Assembly: GCA_039177555.1 (NCBI GenBank) | Contig: JBCDFV010000002.1 | Span: forward strand, 62,001 to 126,000 | Length of the DNA: 64,000 nucleotides | From: JANQGH01 sp039177555 | GTDB lineage: Bacteria; Pseudomonadota; Alphaproteobacteria; DSM-16000; Inquilinaceae | Direction: 5' to 3' | Part shown: positions 34,683 to 43,586 of the stretch, piece after piece | Position numbering within the stretch: position 1 is the first letter of the stretch | Layout of the letters: each line of letters starts with the position of its first letter | Position numbers and translations under genes: made by a program | Notes under the pieces: generated by a model | Seen by the model: only the letters and a program-made list of their open reading frames with translations | The model's database searches: none | What the model was told of the DNA's origin: nothing

Positions 34683-35486
34683 ATGCGCGCCTTGCCTGGA
34701 ACCCTACCCGCCGTTTGTGTCGCGATCGCCATGGCCGTCGGTGTCGGCGGCGCGGCGGCGCAAGAGGATGCGCGGCTGTTTTTCGGCCGTGACGACCGGG
34801 TGTTCGTGACGCCGGCCGACATGCCGTGGTCTGCCGTTGGAAAACTGGTGTTCGACAGCGGCAGTCATTGCTCCGGCGCGCTGGTCAGCCCGCGCGTGGT
34901 CTTGACGGCCGCTCACTGCTTCTACCGCAACATGGACGGAACGGCGCCGCTGTTCGAAATGCCGTCCGGTTTTCGCGCCGGCCACCATAAGGAAGGGGCC
35001 AGCGCGGAGTCCGAAATCGTCTCGTTCTGGATTCCGCCGGGCTACGATGCCGACCGGCGCGATGGCGCGACGATGGACAATGGCCGTGACTATGCCTTCG
35101 TCTTGTTGGATCAGCCGATCGGTGGCGAGGCCAACTACTTCGAAGTCCACACAGTGACCGAGGGCGAGTTGAACCTGGCCGCCGCGCGCGGCTGGGACGA
35201 CATCAACCAGGCGGGCTATAGCGGCGATTACGAAGACCAGCTGACAGCGCATATGGGTTGTGAGATCACCGGCTATACGGATCTCAACATCATCCGCCAT
35301 ATGTGCGATATCGTCCCCGGCGACAGCGGTTCGCCCTTGTTCATCGAGCGGAATGGCGGATATGAAATTGTCGCGGTCAATTCGGCGATCTATTTTGGAC
35401 CGCGACCCTACAACATCGCCGTCGACAGCCGGGCCTTCGCCGGCGATTTGGAACGCTACATCAATCGATACGATCCGATTCGATAA
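34683..35486 (+). CDS. Secreted trypsin-like serine protease
   Basis: This 267-residue exported protein has a signal peptide (MRALPGTLPAVCVAIAMAVG, cleavage near AAAQ). It has a chymotrypsin-fold triad: His78 in LTAAHCFY, Asp136 in NGRDYAFVLLD and Ser215 in GDSGSP. Disulphide-type cysteines (HCSG/AAHC and GC/HMC) suggest oxidative folding in the periplasm. I chose the ATG at 34683; the frame is open upstream but has no similarity. It sits between mmcB and waaF. Substrates are unknown. Confidence 0.9.
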   Translation: MRALPGTLPAVCVAIAMAVGVGGAAAQEDARLFFGRDDRVFVTPADMPWSAVGKLVFDSGSHCSGALVSPRVVLTAAHCFYRNMDGTAPLFEMPSGFRAGHHKEGASAESEIVSFWIPPGYDADRRDGATMDNGRDYAFVLLDQPIGGEANYFEVHTVTEGELNLAAARGWDDINQAGYSGDYEDQLTAHMGCEITGYTDLNIIRHMCDIVPGDSGSPLFIERNGGYEIVAVNSAIYFGPRPYNIAVDSRAFAGDLERYINRYDPIR

Positions 35487-35546
35487 CGCAGGGCACGCTG
35501 AAGTCTCGCCGAATTCGCGTGGCCGTGGCGGCGTTGCCGGCGCGCA

Positions 35547-36596
35547 TTGACGGTCGTTCTTGTGGACCATCCAAGCAACGAGCACCTATCGGACATTCTG
35601 GTGATCGGGCCGGCATGGGTCGGCGACATGGTCATGGCGCAAAGCCTGTTCCATGCGCTGAAACGCCGTTGGCCGAACCGGGCCATCGACGTCGTGGCGC
35701 CGGACGCAACCCGGCCGCTGCTGGGCTTCATGCCGGAGGTTCGCGCCAGCATTGGCCTGAGGCTAGGGCATGGCACGCTGGGCCTCGGCGCCCGGCGCAA
35801 TATGGGCCGTGCACTGCGCGACGCGGGCTACGGCACCGCGATCGTGCTGCCGCGATCCTGGAAGTCGGCGCTGGTGCCCTATTTCGCCGGCATTCCGGAG
35901 CGTATCGGCTATTGGGGCGAGGCAAGAATTCGCCTGCTGACCCATCCGCGCCGGCTCGACAAGCAAGCCCTGCCGCGCACCGTCGACAAGTTCGTGGCGC
36001 TGGCGGGCGATGCCGGCGAGCGCCCGCCCGAGGTGGTTGCCCCGGCGCTGAAGGTCGATCCGTTCGACAGCAAGGCCGCGCTTGACCACCTGGACCTCAC
36101 CGGCCCGTTGGATCGTGTTGTCGCGCTTTGCCCCGGAGCCGAATATGGCCCTGCGAAACGCTGGCCGGCGCGCCATGCCGCTGCCTTCGCCACACGGGCG
36201 AGCGCCGATGGTTGGGCGGTTTGGCTGATCGGTGGCCCCAACGATCACCCGATTGCCGACGCGATCATGTCGGGCGTTGGTGATGGCGCCAATGTGACCA
36301 ACCTGATCGGCCGAACCAGCCTGGTCGAGGCTGTTTCTCTGCTCGCCTGCGCACGCGTCGTCGTCAGCAACGACAGCGGCCTGATGCATGTGGCGGCGGC
36401 CCTGGGCCGGCCTCAAATCGCGCTCTTCGGCAGTTCAAGTGCCGCCCGAACGCCACCGCTGTCCGACAAGGCCCAGGTGCTGTCGCTCGATCTGCCCTGT
36501 CAGCCTTGCTTCAAGCGGGAATGCCCGCTGGGCCACCTGGACTGTCTCAACAAGCTGATGCCCGAGCAGGTGTTTCGGGCGCTGGAACGCGCATGA
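35547..36596 (+). CDS. waaF: ADP-heptose--LPS heptosyltransferase II
   Basis: This 349-residue GT9-family enzyme transfers the second heptose to LPS core at the inner membrane. It starts with ILVIGPAWVGDMVMAQSLFHALK and has the ADP-heptose-binding region LCPGAEYGPAKRWPARHAA and NDSGLMHVAAALGRPQIALFG. The C-terminal block CQPCFKRECPLGHLDC, with its four-Cys pattern, is typical of WaaF. The start codon is TTG at 35547 or GTG at 35562, since no ATG is available before the domain. It overlaps waaC by 4 nt (ATGA). Confidence 0.94.
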   Translation: MTVVLVDHPSNEHLSDILVIGPAWVGDMVMAQSLFHALKRRWPNRAIDVVAPDATRPLLGFMPEVRASIGLRLGHGTLGLGARRNMGRALRDAGYGTAIVLPRSWKSALVPYFAGIPERIGYWGEARIRLLTHPRRLDKQALPRTVDKFVALAGDAGERPPEVVAPALKVDPFDSKAALDHLDLTGPLDRVVALCPGAEYGPAKRWPARHAAAFATRASADGWAVWLIGGPNDHPIADAIMSGVGDGANVTNLIGRTSLVEAVSLLACARVVVSNDSGLMHVAAALGRPQIALFGSSSAARTPPLSDKAQVLSLDLPCQPCFKRECPLGHLDCLNKLMPEQVFRALERA

Positions 36597-37645
36597 AGCT
36601 GTTGCTGATCAAGACCTCGTCGATCGGCGACATTGTGCACACCTTGCCGGCGCTGACGGATGCCGCCGACGCGATCCCCGAACTTGAAGTCGACTGGGTG
36701 GTCGAGGAGGCCTTCGCCGCGCTGCCGGCCTGGCATCCAGCGGTTCATCGGGTCATACCGGTCGGCTTTCGACGGTGGCGCAAACGCCCACTGGCGGGCC
36801 TTGCCAGCGGCGCCCTGAGGCGGTTCAGAGGCGCGTTGAACCAGACGCGCCACGATGTGGTTCTGGACGCCCAGGGACTGATGAAAAGCGCGGCGATTGC
36901 GCGTCTGGCGCGCGGGTCTCGCCACGGGCTCGACGCCGCGTCCATCCGGGAAAAGCCGGCGGTCCTGGCCTATAACCATCGCCACCGAGTGCCTACCGAT
37001 CTCCACGCCATCGATCGGCTGCGCCGCCTGTTCGCCGGCGCCCTCGACTACCCCTTACCGTCGGGCGATCCGGATTATGGTGTGGACCGAAACCGACTGC
37101 CACAAAGCGCTTTGGACGGCGATTACCTGGTCGCGCTGCACGGCACTCAATGGGTCAGCAAGCAATGGCCCGTCGATCGCTGGCGCGGCTTGGTCAAGCA
37201 GGCCGGGGACGCCGGCCTCACCGTCGCGCTTCCGGCGCTTGGCGATGAAGAGGTGGCCCGGGCCGCGGCGATCGGGGACGGGTTCGACAACGCCGTTCTG
37301 TTGCCGCCGCTTGATCTGGCGTCGATCGCAGGGACCTTGGCGCGCGCGACGGGTGTCGTTGCCGTCGATACCGGCTTCGCCCATCTGGCTGCCGCGTTCG
37401 GCACGCCGTGCGTGACCCTTTACGGGCCGACCAGCCCGCTGCTGACCGGCACGGTCGGCCGCAATCAGGCCCATGTTGTCTCGCCGGCCCGAACCGGGCC
37501 AATCGCCGACCGCCGGCACAAGGACCGCCCCTCTGCAACCATGGCCCAACTCGACGACGCGGAAGTCTGGCGGGTGTTGTCCACCGTCCTGGGCGATCGC
37601 GGCGGAGCGGTGCCCGCGATGGGCAGCAGCGCTGGGGGCGGTTGA
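36593..37645 (+). CDS. waaC: ADP-heptose--LPS heptosyltransferase I
   Basis: This 350-residue GT9 enzyme attaches the first heptose to Kdo. It begins MKLLLIKTSSIGDIVHTLPA, the WaaC N-terminal signature. It has VLDAQGLMKSAAIAR (conserved Asp), HGTQWVSKQWPVDRWRGL and VDTGFAHLAAAFGTPCVTLYG, which binds ADP-heptose. The ATG at 36593 overlaps the waaF stop; the frame upstream lies within waaF. Both heptosyltransferases are thus translated together. Confidence 0.95.
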   Translation: MKLLLIKTSSIGDIVHTLPALTDAADAIPELEVDWVVEEAFAALPAWHPAVHRVIPVGFRRWRKRPLAGLASGALRRFRGALNQTRHDVVLDAQGLMKSAAIARLARGSRHGLDAASIREKPAVLAYNHRHRVPTDLHAIDRLRRLFAGALDYPLPSGDPDYGVDRNRLPQSALDGDYLVALHGTQWVSKQWPVDRWRGLVKQAGDAGLTVALPALGDEEVARAAAIGDGFDNAVLLPPLDLASIAGTLARATGVVAVDTGFAHLAAAFGTPCVTLYGPTSPLLTGTVGRNQAHVVSPARTGPIADRRHKDRPSATMAQLDDAEVWRVLSTVLGDRGGAVPAMGSSAGGG

Positions 37646-37749
37646 TGGTATGGTTGACGTTGCCATGATAGACCGCCTAAACGGATCGCCGCCCCGTGAG
37701 GGGTGTTGATGAACCACGCCGGAACCGTCCATGGAGGATGCCCGCATCC

Positions 37750-38727
37750 ATGTCTGAACTGAAGGCAGCCGTGATCGGCGCCGGCTATTTCGGCAGCCAT
37801 CACGCGCGCAAATATGCGGGCCTGCCAACCGCCGATCTGGTTGCGGTCTGCGACGTCGACCGGGCCAATGCCGAACGGCTGGCGGGCGAGTTGGGCTGTG
37901 AGGCGGTGACGGACCACCATGACCTCATTGGCCGGGTCGACGCCGTCAGCGTGGCCACGCCGACGGCCGCCCATTTCAGCGTCGCGAGCGATTTCATGAA
38001 GGCCGGCGTCCACGTGCTGGTCGAGAAACCGCTGTGCAGTTCGCTGGATCAGGCCGACCGGCTGATCGAACTGGCGCGGGAGAAGGGTGTGGTTCTTCAG
38101 GTCGGGCATCTGGAGCGGTTTAACCCCGCGGTCGCCGCGCTGGAGGGCCACGTCAACCGGCCCGGTTTCATCGAATGCCAGCGCATCTCGCCCTTCCGGG
38201 GCCGCGGCACCGACGTCAACGTCATTCTGGACATGATGATCCACGACATCGATCTGGTGCTGTCGCTGGTGAAGGCCCCGATTGAGTGGACAGACGCGGT
38301 AGGCGTCCCCGTGCTCAGCAACGAGGATGACATCGCCAGCGCGCGCATCCGGTTTGCCAACGGTTGCGTCGCATCGTTCACCGCCAGCCGGGTCAGTTGG
38401 AAGACACACCGGTCCATGCGGATCTTTCAAGCCGACGCCTACATCGTCGCCGATCTGAACGACGCCAAGGTGTCGACGATTCGCAAGACCATCAACGCCG
38501 ACGGTCAGCCAGAGCTTTCGCAAGCAGAAGAGACGTTCGAGAGCGGCGACCCGCTCAATCTCGAGGTCGCCAGCTTCGTCGAGACGGTCACGTCCGGCGG
38601 GGCGCCCAAGGTCAGCGGGCATGACGGCCGCGAGGCGTTGGCGGCCGCGCTCAAGATCAGCCGTCAGGTTGCCGACTGGACGGATCGACAGCGCGAGGCG
38701 AATCGAGCAGCCGAAGGATCTCGCTAG
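37750..38727 (+). CDS. Gfo/Idh/MocA-family oxidoreductase, GnnA-like
   Basis: This 325-residue NAD(P)-dependent oxidoreductase has a Rossmann start VIGAGYFGSHHARKYAGL, the EKPLCSSLDQAD motif (Lys-Pro catalytic segment) and VGHLERFNPAVAAL. These fit the branch found next to lpx genes. In Acidithiobacillus, GnnA of this family oxidises UDP-GlcNAc at C3 for 2,3-diamino lipid A; the partner transaminase GnnB is not in this window. I chose the ATG at 37750 with GGAGG 12 nt upstream; an ATG at 37738 is possible. It overlaps the convergent lpxB by 71 bp. Confidence 0.85.
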   Translation: MSELKAAVIGAGYFGSHHARKYAGLPTADLVAVCDVDRANAERLAGELGCEAVTDHHDLIGRVDAVSVATPTAAHFSVASDFMKAGVHVLVEKPLCSSLDQADRLIELAREKGVVLQVGHLERFNPAVAALEGHVNRPGFIECQRISPFRGRGTDVNVILDMMIHDIDLVLSLVKAPIEWTDAVGVPVLSNEDDIASARIRFANGCVASFTASRVSWKTHRSMRIFQADAYIVADLNDAKVSTIRKTINADGQPELSQAEETFESGDPLNLEVASFVETVTSGGAPKVSGHDGREALAAALKISRQVADWTDRQREANRAAEGSR

Positions 38728-39853
38728 CCGCGCTGTCAGACGGTCGGCCTTCCGGCGGCGTCAACAACGCCACCGCCTCAGCCAGCCCTTGACGCTGTTC
38801 CCGGGCCGCCGCCTCGTCGGTGAGCAGCGGCACGATCGCGGCGGCCAGCTTGTCGGGCGTGCAATCCTGCTGCAGCAATTCCGGTATGAGCGGCCGGTCG
38901 AGGACGAGGTTCGGGATCGACACGTAGTCGATGTTGAGGAAGCGCCGCGCCAGAAACGCGCTGAGGGCGTTTAGGCGATAGCCGATCACCGTCGGCACGC
39001 CCGCGATGGCCAGTTCCACGGCGACGGTGCCGGAGGCCGCGAGCGCCGCATTGGCGGCCGCAAAGGCATCGTACCGCTCAGCGCTGCCCTCGATTACGAC
39101 CACCGGCCAAGACCAGCCGGCGGTCGCCTCCTTCACGGTCGCCGCGACCGATTGAACGGTCGGCACGACGATAGTCAGGTCCGGAACCCGCGACACGATT
39201 GTGGCGAGTGCTGCATGAAAGATGGGCAGCAGCCTCGACACCTCGTTTCGTCGACTGCCCGGTAAGACCAATAGCACCGGCTGTTCGGCTGACACCCCAT
39301 GGCGTGCGCGGAAGCCTGGGCCGTCGCCGCGTTCGATATGGGATTCAAGCGATGGATGCCCGATGAAGCGCGCGTCGACACCATAGCCGGCAAAGAAGGC
39401 CGGCTCGAACGGCAGAATGACCAAGACCCGGTCGACCGAGCGCCGCAGCGCCTTCGCGCGCCACGGCCAATAGGCCCAGGCCGACGGCGCCTTGATCTGC
39501 ACGATGGGAACGGAGATGCCGCGCTTGCGCAAACGGCGAACCAAGCGTTGGCAAAAGGCGCTGGCATCGATGCAGACCAGGATCGCCGGTTTCTCCCTGG
39601 CCACAGCCTCCGCCGTCTCGTTAAGCCGGCGCATCAGTTTCGGCAGATGAGGCAGGATCTCGGTCAGGCCCATGAGGGCGAGGTCGTCGGCCAGAAACAG
39701 GCTCGATAGCCCGCGCGCGGTCATGGTTTCGCCGCCGACCCCGACGAAACGAAAGTCGCCTTCGGCTTCCAAGGCGGTCATCAGGCGGCCACCGATCAGG
39801 TCGCCGGAAACCTCGCCGGCGATCAGGAAGATGGTTTTGGCCGGGGCGGACAT
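38657..39853 (-). CDS. lpxB: Lipid-A-disaccharide synthase
   Basis: This 398-residue GT19 enzyme condenses UDP-2,3-diacylglucosamine with lipid X at the inner membrane. Hallmarks are FLIAGEVSGDLIGGRLM at the N-terminus, CIDASAFCQRLVRRLRKRGI, LPGSRRNEVSRLLPIF and ASGTVAVELAIAGVPTVIGYR. It is on the minus strand, facing the Gfo/Idh gene, with a 71-bp tail-to-tail overlap; the C-terminal residues in the overlap are poorly conserved in both families. A 100-residue hypothetical gene lies 12 nt upstream. Confidence 0.95.
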   Translation of the reverse strand: MSAPAKTIFLIAGEVSGDLIGGRLMTALEAEGDFRFVGVGGETMTARGLSSLFLADDLALMGLTEILPHLPKLMRRLNETAEAVAREKPAILVCIDASAFCQRLVRRLRKRGISVPIVQIKAPSAWAYWPWRAKALRRSVDRVLVILPFEPAFFAGYGVDARFIGHPSLESHIERGDGPGFRARHGVSAEQPVLLVLPGSRRNEVSRLLPIFHAALATIVSRVPDLTIVVPTVQSVAATVKEATAGWSWPVVVIEGSAERYDAFAAANAALAASGTVAVELAIAGVPTVIGYRLNALSAFLARRFLNIDYVSIPNLVLDRPLIPELLQQDCTPDKLAAAIVPLLTDEAAAREQRQGLAEAVALLTPPEGRPSDSAASEILRLLDSPRAVDPSSRQPDG

Positions 39854-39865
39854 CCGTGCGGCCGG

Positions 39866-40168
39866 TTACGACAGGTCGTTGTCGTCGACGATCTCGTAGA
39901 TGCCCCTGTGAACGGTTTTTTCGATCACATGGGCGATCTTGTCGTGCCGCTTGGCCTCGCTGGCGGCGACATGGTCCAGCAATTCCGGAAGCCGGTCTTT
40001 CGGCAGGTCGACCAGGCCGACGGAGATGATTTCCGCATCATCGTCCAGGGATCGCGCGTTCATGACCCTGACGGGAACGCCGAAGCCGGTGTCGGGTGCC
40101 CAGGCTTCCCGGAAATCCTCATAGGTCGCACCCTCCTTGAGGCGTCGCACGATAACGGAGCACAGCAT
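39866..40168 (-). CDS. Conserved-looking hypothetical protein (100 aa)
   Basis: The 100-residue product (MLCSVIVRRLKEGATYEDFREAW, then PVRVMNARSLDDDAEIISVGLVD) has a beta-alpha-beta pattern like a dimeric ferredoxin-fold (ABM/EthD-type) protein, but I do not recognise a specific family. There is no signal peptide or membrane segment. It ends 12 nt before the lpxB start on the same strand, so it is probably co-transcribed with lpxB. A short soluble enzyme or stress-type monooxygenase fold is possible; function is unknown. Confidence 0.6.
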   Translation of the reverse strand: MLCSVIVRRLKEGATYEDFREAWAPDTGFGVPVRVMNARSLDDDAEIISVGLVDLPKDRLPELLDHVAASEAKRHDKIAHVIEKTVHRGIYEIVDDNDLS

Positions 40169-40284
40169 GGCCAGGTCCCATCCGGCGGTTGTTCGTGGCC
40201 TCGATCATAGCCGGTGGGGTGCGAAGACGCTGCACCTGTATGACCAGCCCCACCGCTGAGCAGTGCCGGCCGCCTCTTCCGCGA

Positions 40285-41061
40285 TCAGCCGTCCGCGATT
40301 TCGATATCGGCGAGTTCTTGCGCGATGGCCTTGCGCAGCAGGTTCATGTCGGAGTTCGGCACGACGAAGTCGAAGCCATCGTTGATCCTGCGCTGGGCCA
40401 CCTGGCCGGACGGGCAAAAGATGCCCGCGTGCCTGCCGTGGGCCTTGGCAGCGTCCAGTATGCCTGTGACAGCCTGAAGAACATCCGGATGGGTCGGATC
40501 CGCCGCGTGGCCTCGGCCCAGCGCCAAGCCCAGATCGTTGGGTCCGATGAAGACGCCGTCAAGGCCATCGACCTGGCAGATCGCCTCGACGTTTTCCAGG
40601 CCGTTCAGCGTCTCGATCATGGCCAGTCGAACGATCGTCTCGTTGGCATGGTCGAAATAGTCCGCGCCGCCATAGAGCAGGCCCCGGCTGGGGCCGAAGC
40701 TGCGCGAACCGTCCGGCGGATACCGCGTCGCGGCAACGAACGAGGCGGCCTCTTCCGCGGTATCGACCATGGGGCAGATAACGCCATAGGCCCCGGCATC
40801 GAGCACTTTCATGATCAGGGCCGGTTCCAAGGACGGCACGCGGATCATGGGCGTTGCCGGCGTCGCGGATATGGCTTGCAGCATGAAGATGGCGGTCTGC
40901 AGATCGATCATGCCGTGTTGCAGGTCGACCGTGACGCAGTGATAGCCGCCATGTCCGGCGGCCTCCGCGCTGTAGCTGTTGCCGATGGACAACCAGCCAC
41001 TGACGACCGGCCTGCCGGCGTCCCAGGTTTCGCGCACTCGATTCGCTCGCAAGGCAGGCAC
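40285..41061 (-). CDS. HpcH/HpaI-family aldolase
   Basis: This 258-residue class II pyruvate aldolase has the TIM-barrel core: TVDLQHGMIDL, the metal-binding MIETLNGLENVEAICQVDGL and GVFIGPNDLGLALG. AYGVICPMVDTAEEAASFV supplies further conserved residues. Family members split or form 2-keto-3-deoxy acids and 4-hydroxy-2-oxo acids with pyruvate. The start is taken as GTG at 41061, since the frame upstream to 41202 lacks similarity. The gene diverges from the malic enzyme gene. Substrate is not evident from context. Confidence 0.9.
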   Translation of the reverse strand: MPALRANRVRETWDAGRPVVSGWLSIGNSYSAEAAGHGGYHCVTVDLQHGMIDLQTAIFMLQAISATPATPMIRVPSLEPALIMKVLDAGAYGVICPMVDTAEEAASFVAATRYPPDGSRSFGPSRGLLYGGADYFDHANETIVRLAMIETLNGLENVEAICQVDGLDGVFIGPNDLGLALGRGHAADPTHPDVLQAVTGILDAAKAHGRHAGIFCPSGQVAQRRINDGFDFVVPNSDMNLLRKAIAQELADIEIADG

Positions 41062-41208
41062 CTCATTCTGTTCCAGCGAGGGACAGATATGCCAACCGGC
41101 GATGCCTGTCCAGCGGTCGCCGGGGCGGTGCGACAGGGCCGGGCTTGACCTCCCGCACCCGCTGGTGCCCACTGGGTGGCCATCAACCAAGCAGAGGCGC
41201 ACGCCACC

Positions 41209-43476
41209 ATGCCCGGCAGATCGCTAGAGAAAGAGGCCTTGGCCCTGCACGCCGCGGGTCGCCCCGGGAAGCTGGAGATCGCGCCGACCAAGCCGCTGAC
41301 CACCCAACGGGACCTGGCGTTGGCCTATTCCCCCGGCGTGGCGGCCCCGTGCCTGCGCATTCGGGATAACCCCGCCACCGCCTACGATTTCACCGCCAAG
41401 GGCAATGTCGTCGCCGTGATCTCCAACGGCTCCGCCGTCTTGGGCCTCGGCGATTTGGGCGCGCTGGCCTCCAAGCCGGTCATGGAGGGCAAGGCCGTCC
41501 TGTTCAAGCGGTTCGCCGACGTGGACGGCATCGATCTCGAGGTCGACACCCATGACGTCGACGCCTTCGTCAACTGCGTGCGCTATCTCGGCCCCAGCTT
41601 CGGCGGCATCAACCTGGAGGACATCAAGGCGCCGGATTGCTTCATCATCGAGGCGCGCCTGCGCGAACTGCTCGACATTCCGGTCTTTCACGACGATCAG
41701 CACGGCACCGCCATCATCGCCGCCGCCGGCCTGATCAACGCGCTGGACCTCACCGGCCGTTCGATCGGCGACATTCGCATGGTGATCAACGGCGCTGGTG
41801 CTGCCGCCATCGCGTCGGTGGAGCTGTTCAAGTCGATGGGCCTGCCGGCGGACCAGGTCATTCTCTGCGACAGCAAGGGCGTGGTCTTCCAGGGGCGTGA
41901 GCAGGGCATGAACCAATGGAAGGCCGCCCACGCGGTCGAAACAGAGGCGCGGACCCTGGCCGAGGCGGTCGACGGCGCGGATGTCTTCATCGGCGTTTCG
42001 GTCGCCGGCGCACTGACCAAGGCGATGGTCAAGTCCATGGCGGACAAGCCCATCATCTTCGCGCTCGCCAACCCCGATCCCGAAATTCTGCCGGACGAGG
42101 TGAACGAGGTTCGTTCCGACGCCATCATCGCCACCGGCCGGTCGGATTTTCACAACCAGGTCAACAACGTCCTCGGCTTTCCATACATCTTCCGTGGTGC
42201 GCTGGACGTTCACGCCAGCACCATCAACGAAGACATGAAGATCGCGGCGGCCGAGGCACTGGCCGAGCTGGCCCGGGAAGACGTGCCCGACGAGGTCGAC
42301 CAGGCCTATGCCGGGCGCCGGCTGCGCTACGGTCCGGAATATCTGATCCCCGTGCCGTTCGACCCGCGTCTGATCGGCGCGGTGCCGCCGGCGGTTGCCC
42401 AGGCCGCGATGGACAGTGGTGTCGCCCGCCGCCCGATCGCCGACATGGAGACCTATCGCCAGACGTTGCGGTCGCGCCTGGACCCGACGGTCGACAGCCT
42501 GCACCTGATCTTCGAGAAGGTGCGGTCGTCGCCGCAGCGCGTGGTGTTCGCCGAAGGCGAGGAGGAACGCACGATCCGCGCGGCCCTGGCCTATCGCAAT
42601 GCCGGTTACGGCGAGCCGATCCTGATCGGCCGCGAGGAACGCGTGAAGGAGACGATGGCGCGGTTGGGTCTGCACGGCGTCCGACCGGTCGAGATCCACA
42701 ACGCCGCCTTGAGCCAGCACAATGAGAAGTACCGCGACCTGGTGTACAGCCGGCTGCAGCGCAGAGGCGTCTTGCAACGCGACGCGCAGCGGATGGTCAA
42801 CCAGAACCGTAATGTCTTTGCCGCCTGCATGGTTGCCTTGGGTGACGCGGACGCCATGGTCACCGGACTGACACGCAGCTTTGCCGTGTCGTTCCAGGAC
42901 GTCAGCCGTGTCATGGGACCCTTGCCCGATCACATCGTTTTCGGCCTGTCCATACTGGTGGCGCGGGGCCGGACGGTGTTCATCGCCGACACGACCGTGC
43001 ATGAACGGCCAGAACCCGATCAACTGGTCGATATCGCCATACAATGTGCCGCCAAGGCGCGCCAAATGGGTGTTGAACCCCGTGTGGCGTTTCTGTCGTT
43101 CTCGAATTTCGGCCAGCCGATGCGAGAGCGCGCCCAGCATGTGCGCGACGCGGTCGCATTGATGGACGAGCGGGGACAAGACTTTGAGTATGATGGAGAA
43201 ATGTCGGCCGAGGTCGCGCTGGACTATGGGCTGATGCAGCGGCTTTATCCATTCTGTCGCTTGACCGGGCCGGCCAACGTACTGGTCATGCCGGCACTGC
43301 ATGCGGCCAATATCGGGGCTAAGATGCTGCAGAAGATGGGTGGTGCCAGCCTGATGGGGCCGCTGCTGATCGGCCTTGCCAAGCCCGTGCAAATCGTTCA
43401 GATGGGCGCAACCGTGAACGAGTTGGTTACGGCGGCGGCGTTGGCGGCCCGTGATGCCGTTGCCCGCCAGAGCTGA
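41209..43476 (+). CDS. maeB: NADP-dependent malic enzyme with C-terminal phosphotransacetylase-like domain
   Basis: This 755-residue enzyme decarboxylates malate to pyruvate. The malic domain shows LALAYSPGVAAPC, the active-site FHDDQHGTAIIAAAGLINAL and the NADP-binding INGAGAAAIASVELF. From about residue 430 a phosphotransacetylase-like domain follows (SLHLIFEKVRSSPQRVVFAEGEEER), which in MaeB proteins binds acetyl-CoA for allosteric control and is catalytically inactive. I chose the ATG at 41209 with AGAGG upstream; a GTG at 41176 is the alternative. The gene stands alone upstream of phoR. Confidence 0.96.
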   Translation: MPGRSLEKEALALHAAGRPGKLEIAPTKPLTTQRDLALAYSPGVAAPCLRIRDNPATAYDFTAKGNVVAVISNGSAVLGLGDLGALASKPVMEGKAVLFKRFADVDGIDLEVDTHDVDAFVNCVRYLGPSFGGINLEDIKAPDCFIIEARLRELLDIPVFHDDQHGTAIIAAAGLINALDLTGRSIGDIRMVINGAGAAAIASVELFKSMGLPADQVILCDSKGVVFQGREQGMNQWKAAHAVETEARTLAEAVDGADVFIGVSVAGALTKAMVKSMADKPIIFALANPDPEILPDEVNEVRSDAIIATGRSDFHNQVNNVLGFPYIFRGALDVHASTINEDMKIAAAEALAELAREDVPDEVDQAYAGRRLRYGPEYLIPVPFDPRLIGAVPPAVAQAAMDSGVARRPIADMETYRQTLRSRLDPTVDSLHLIFEKVRSSPQRVVFAEGEEERTIRAALAYRNAGYGEPILIGREERVKETMARLGLHGVRPVEIHNAALSQHNEKYRDLVYSRLQRRGVLQRDAQRMVNQNRNVFAACMVALGDADAMVTGLTRSFAVSFQDVSRVMGPLPDHIVFGLSILVARGRTVFIADTTVHERPEPDQLVDIAIQCAAKARQMGVEPRVAFLSFSNFGQPMRERAQHVRDAVALMDERGQDFEYDGEMSAEVALDYGLMQRLYPFCRLTGPANVLVMPALHAANIGAKMLQKMGGASLMGPLLIGLAKPVQIVQMGATVNELVTAAALAARDAVARQS

Positions 43477-43586
43477 CCGGATCGACATGGCGAATTGTCA
43501 CAAAAGTGCGGTTGTCTGTCCCGCGCCCTGCCGTCAACCTGCATAACCATACTCAAAGGTCGACTTTTTGAGGGTGGCACCCCGAA

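Noticed and set aside
41224..43488. Uninterrupted 754-codon frame antisense to maeB
   Set aside because: The opposite frame encodes a clear two-domain malic enzyme. High third-position GC opens long antisense frames, and the predicted antisense peptide is rich in His, Arg and Gln with no family similarity.
43495..43534. TTGTCAC, TTGTCTG and CTGTCCC repeats upstream of phoR as a possible Pho box
   Set aside because: The spacing does not follow the 11-nt period of PhoB half-sites, and no 7-4-7 unit matches well.
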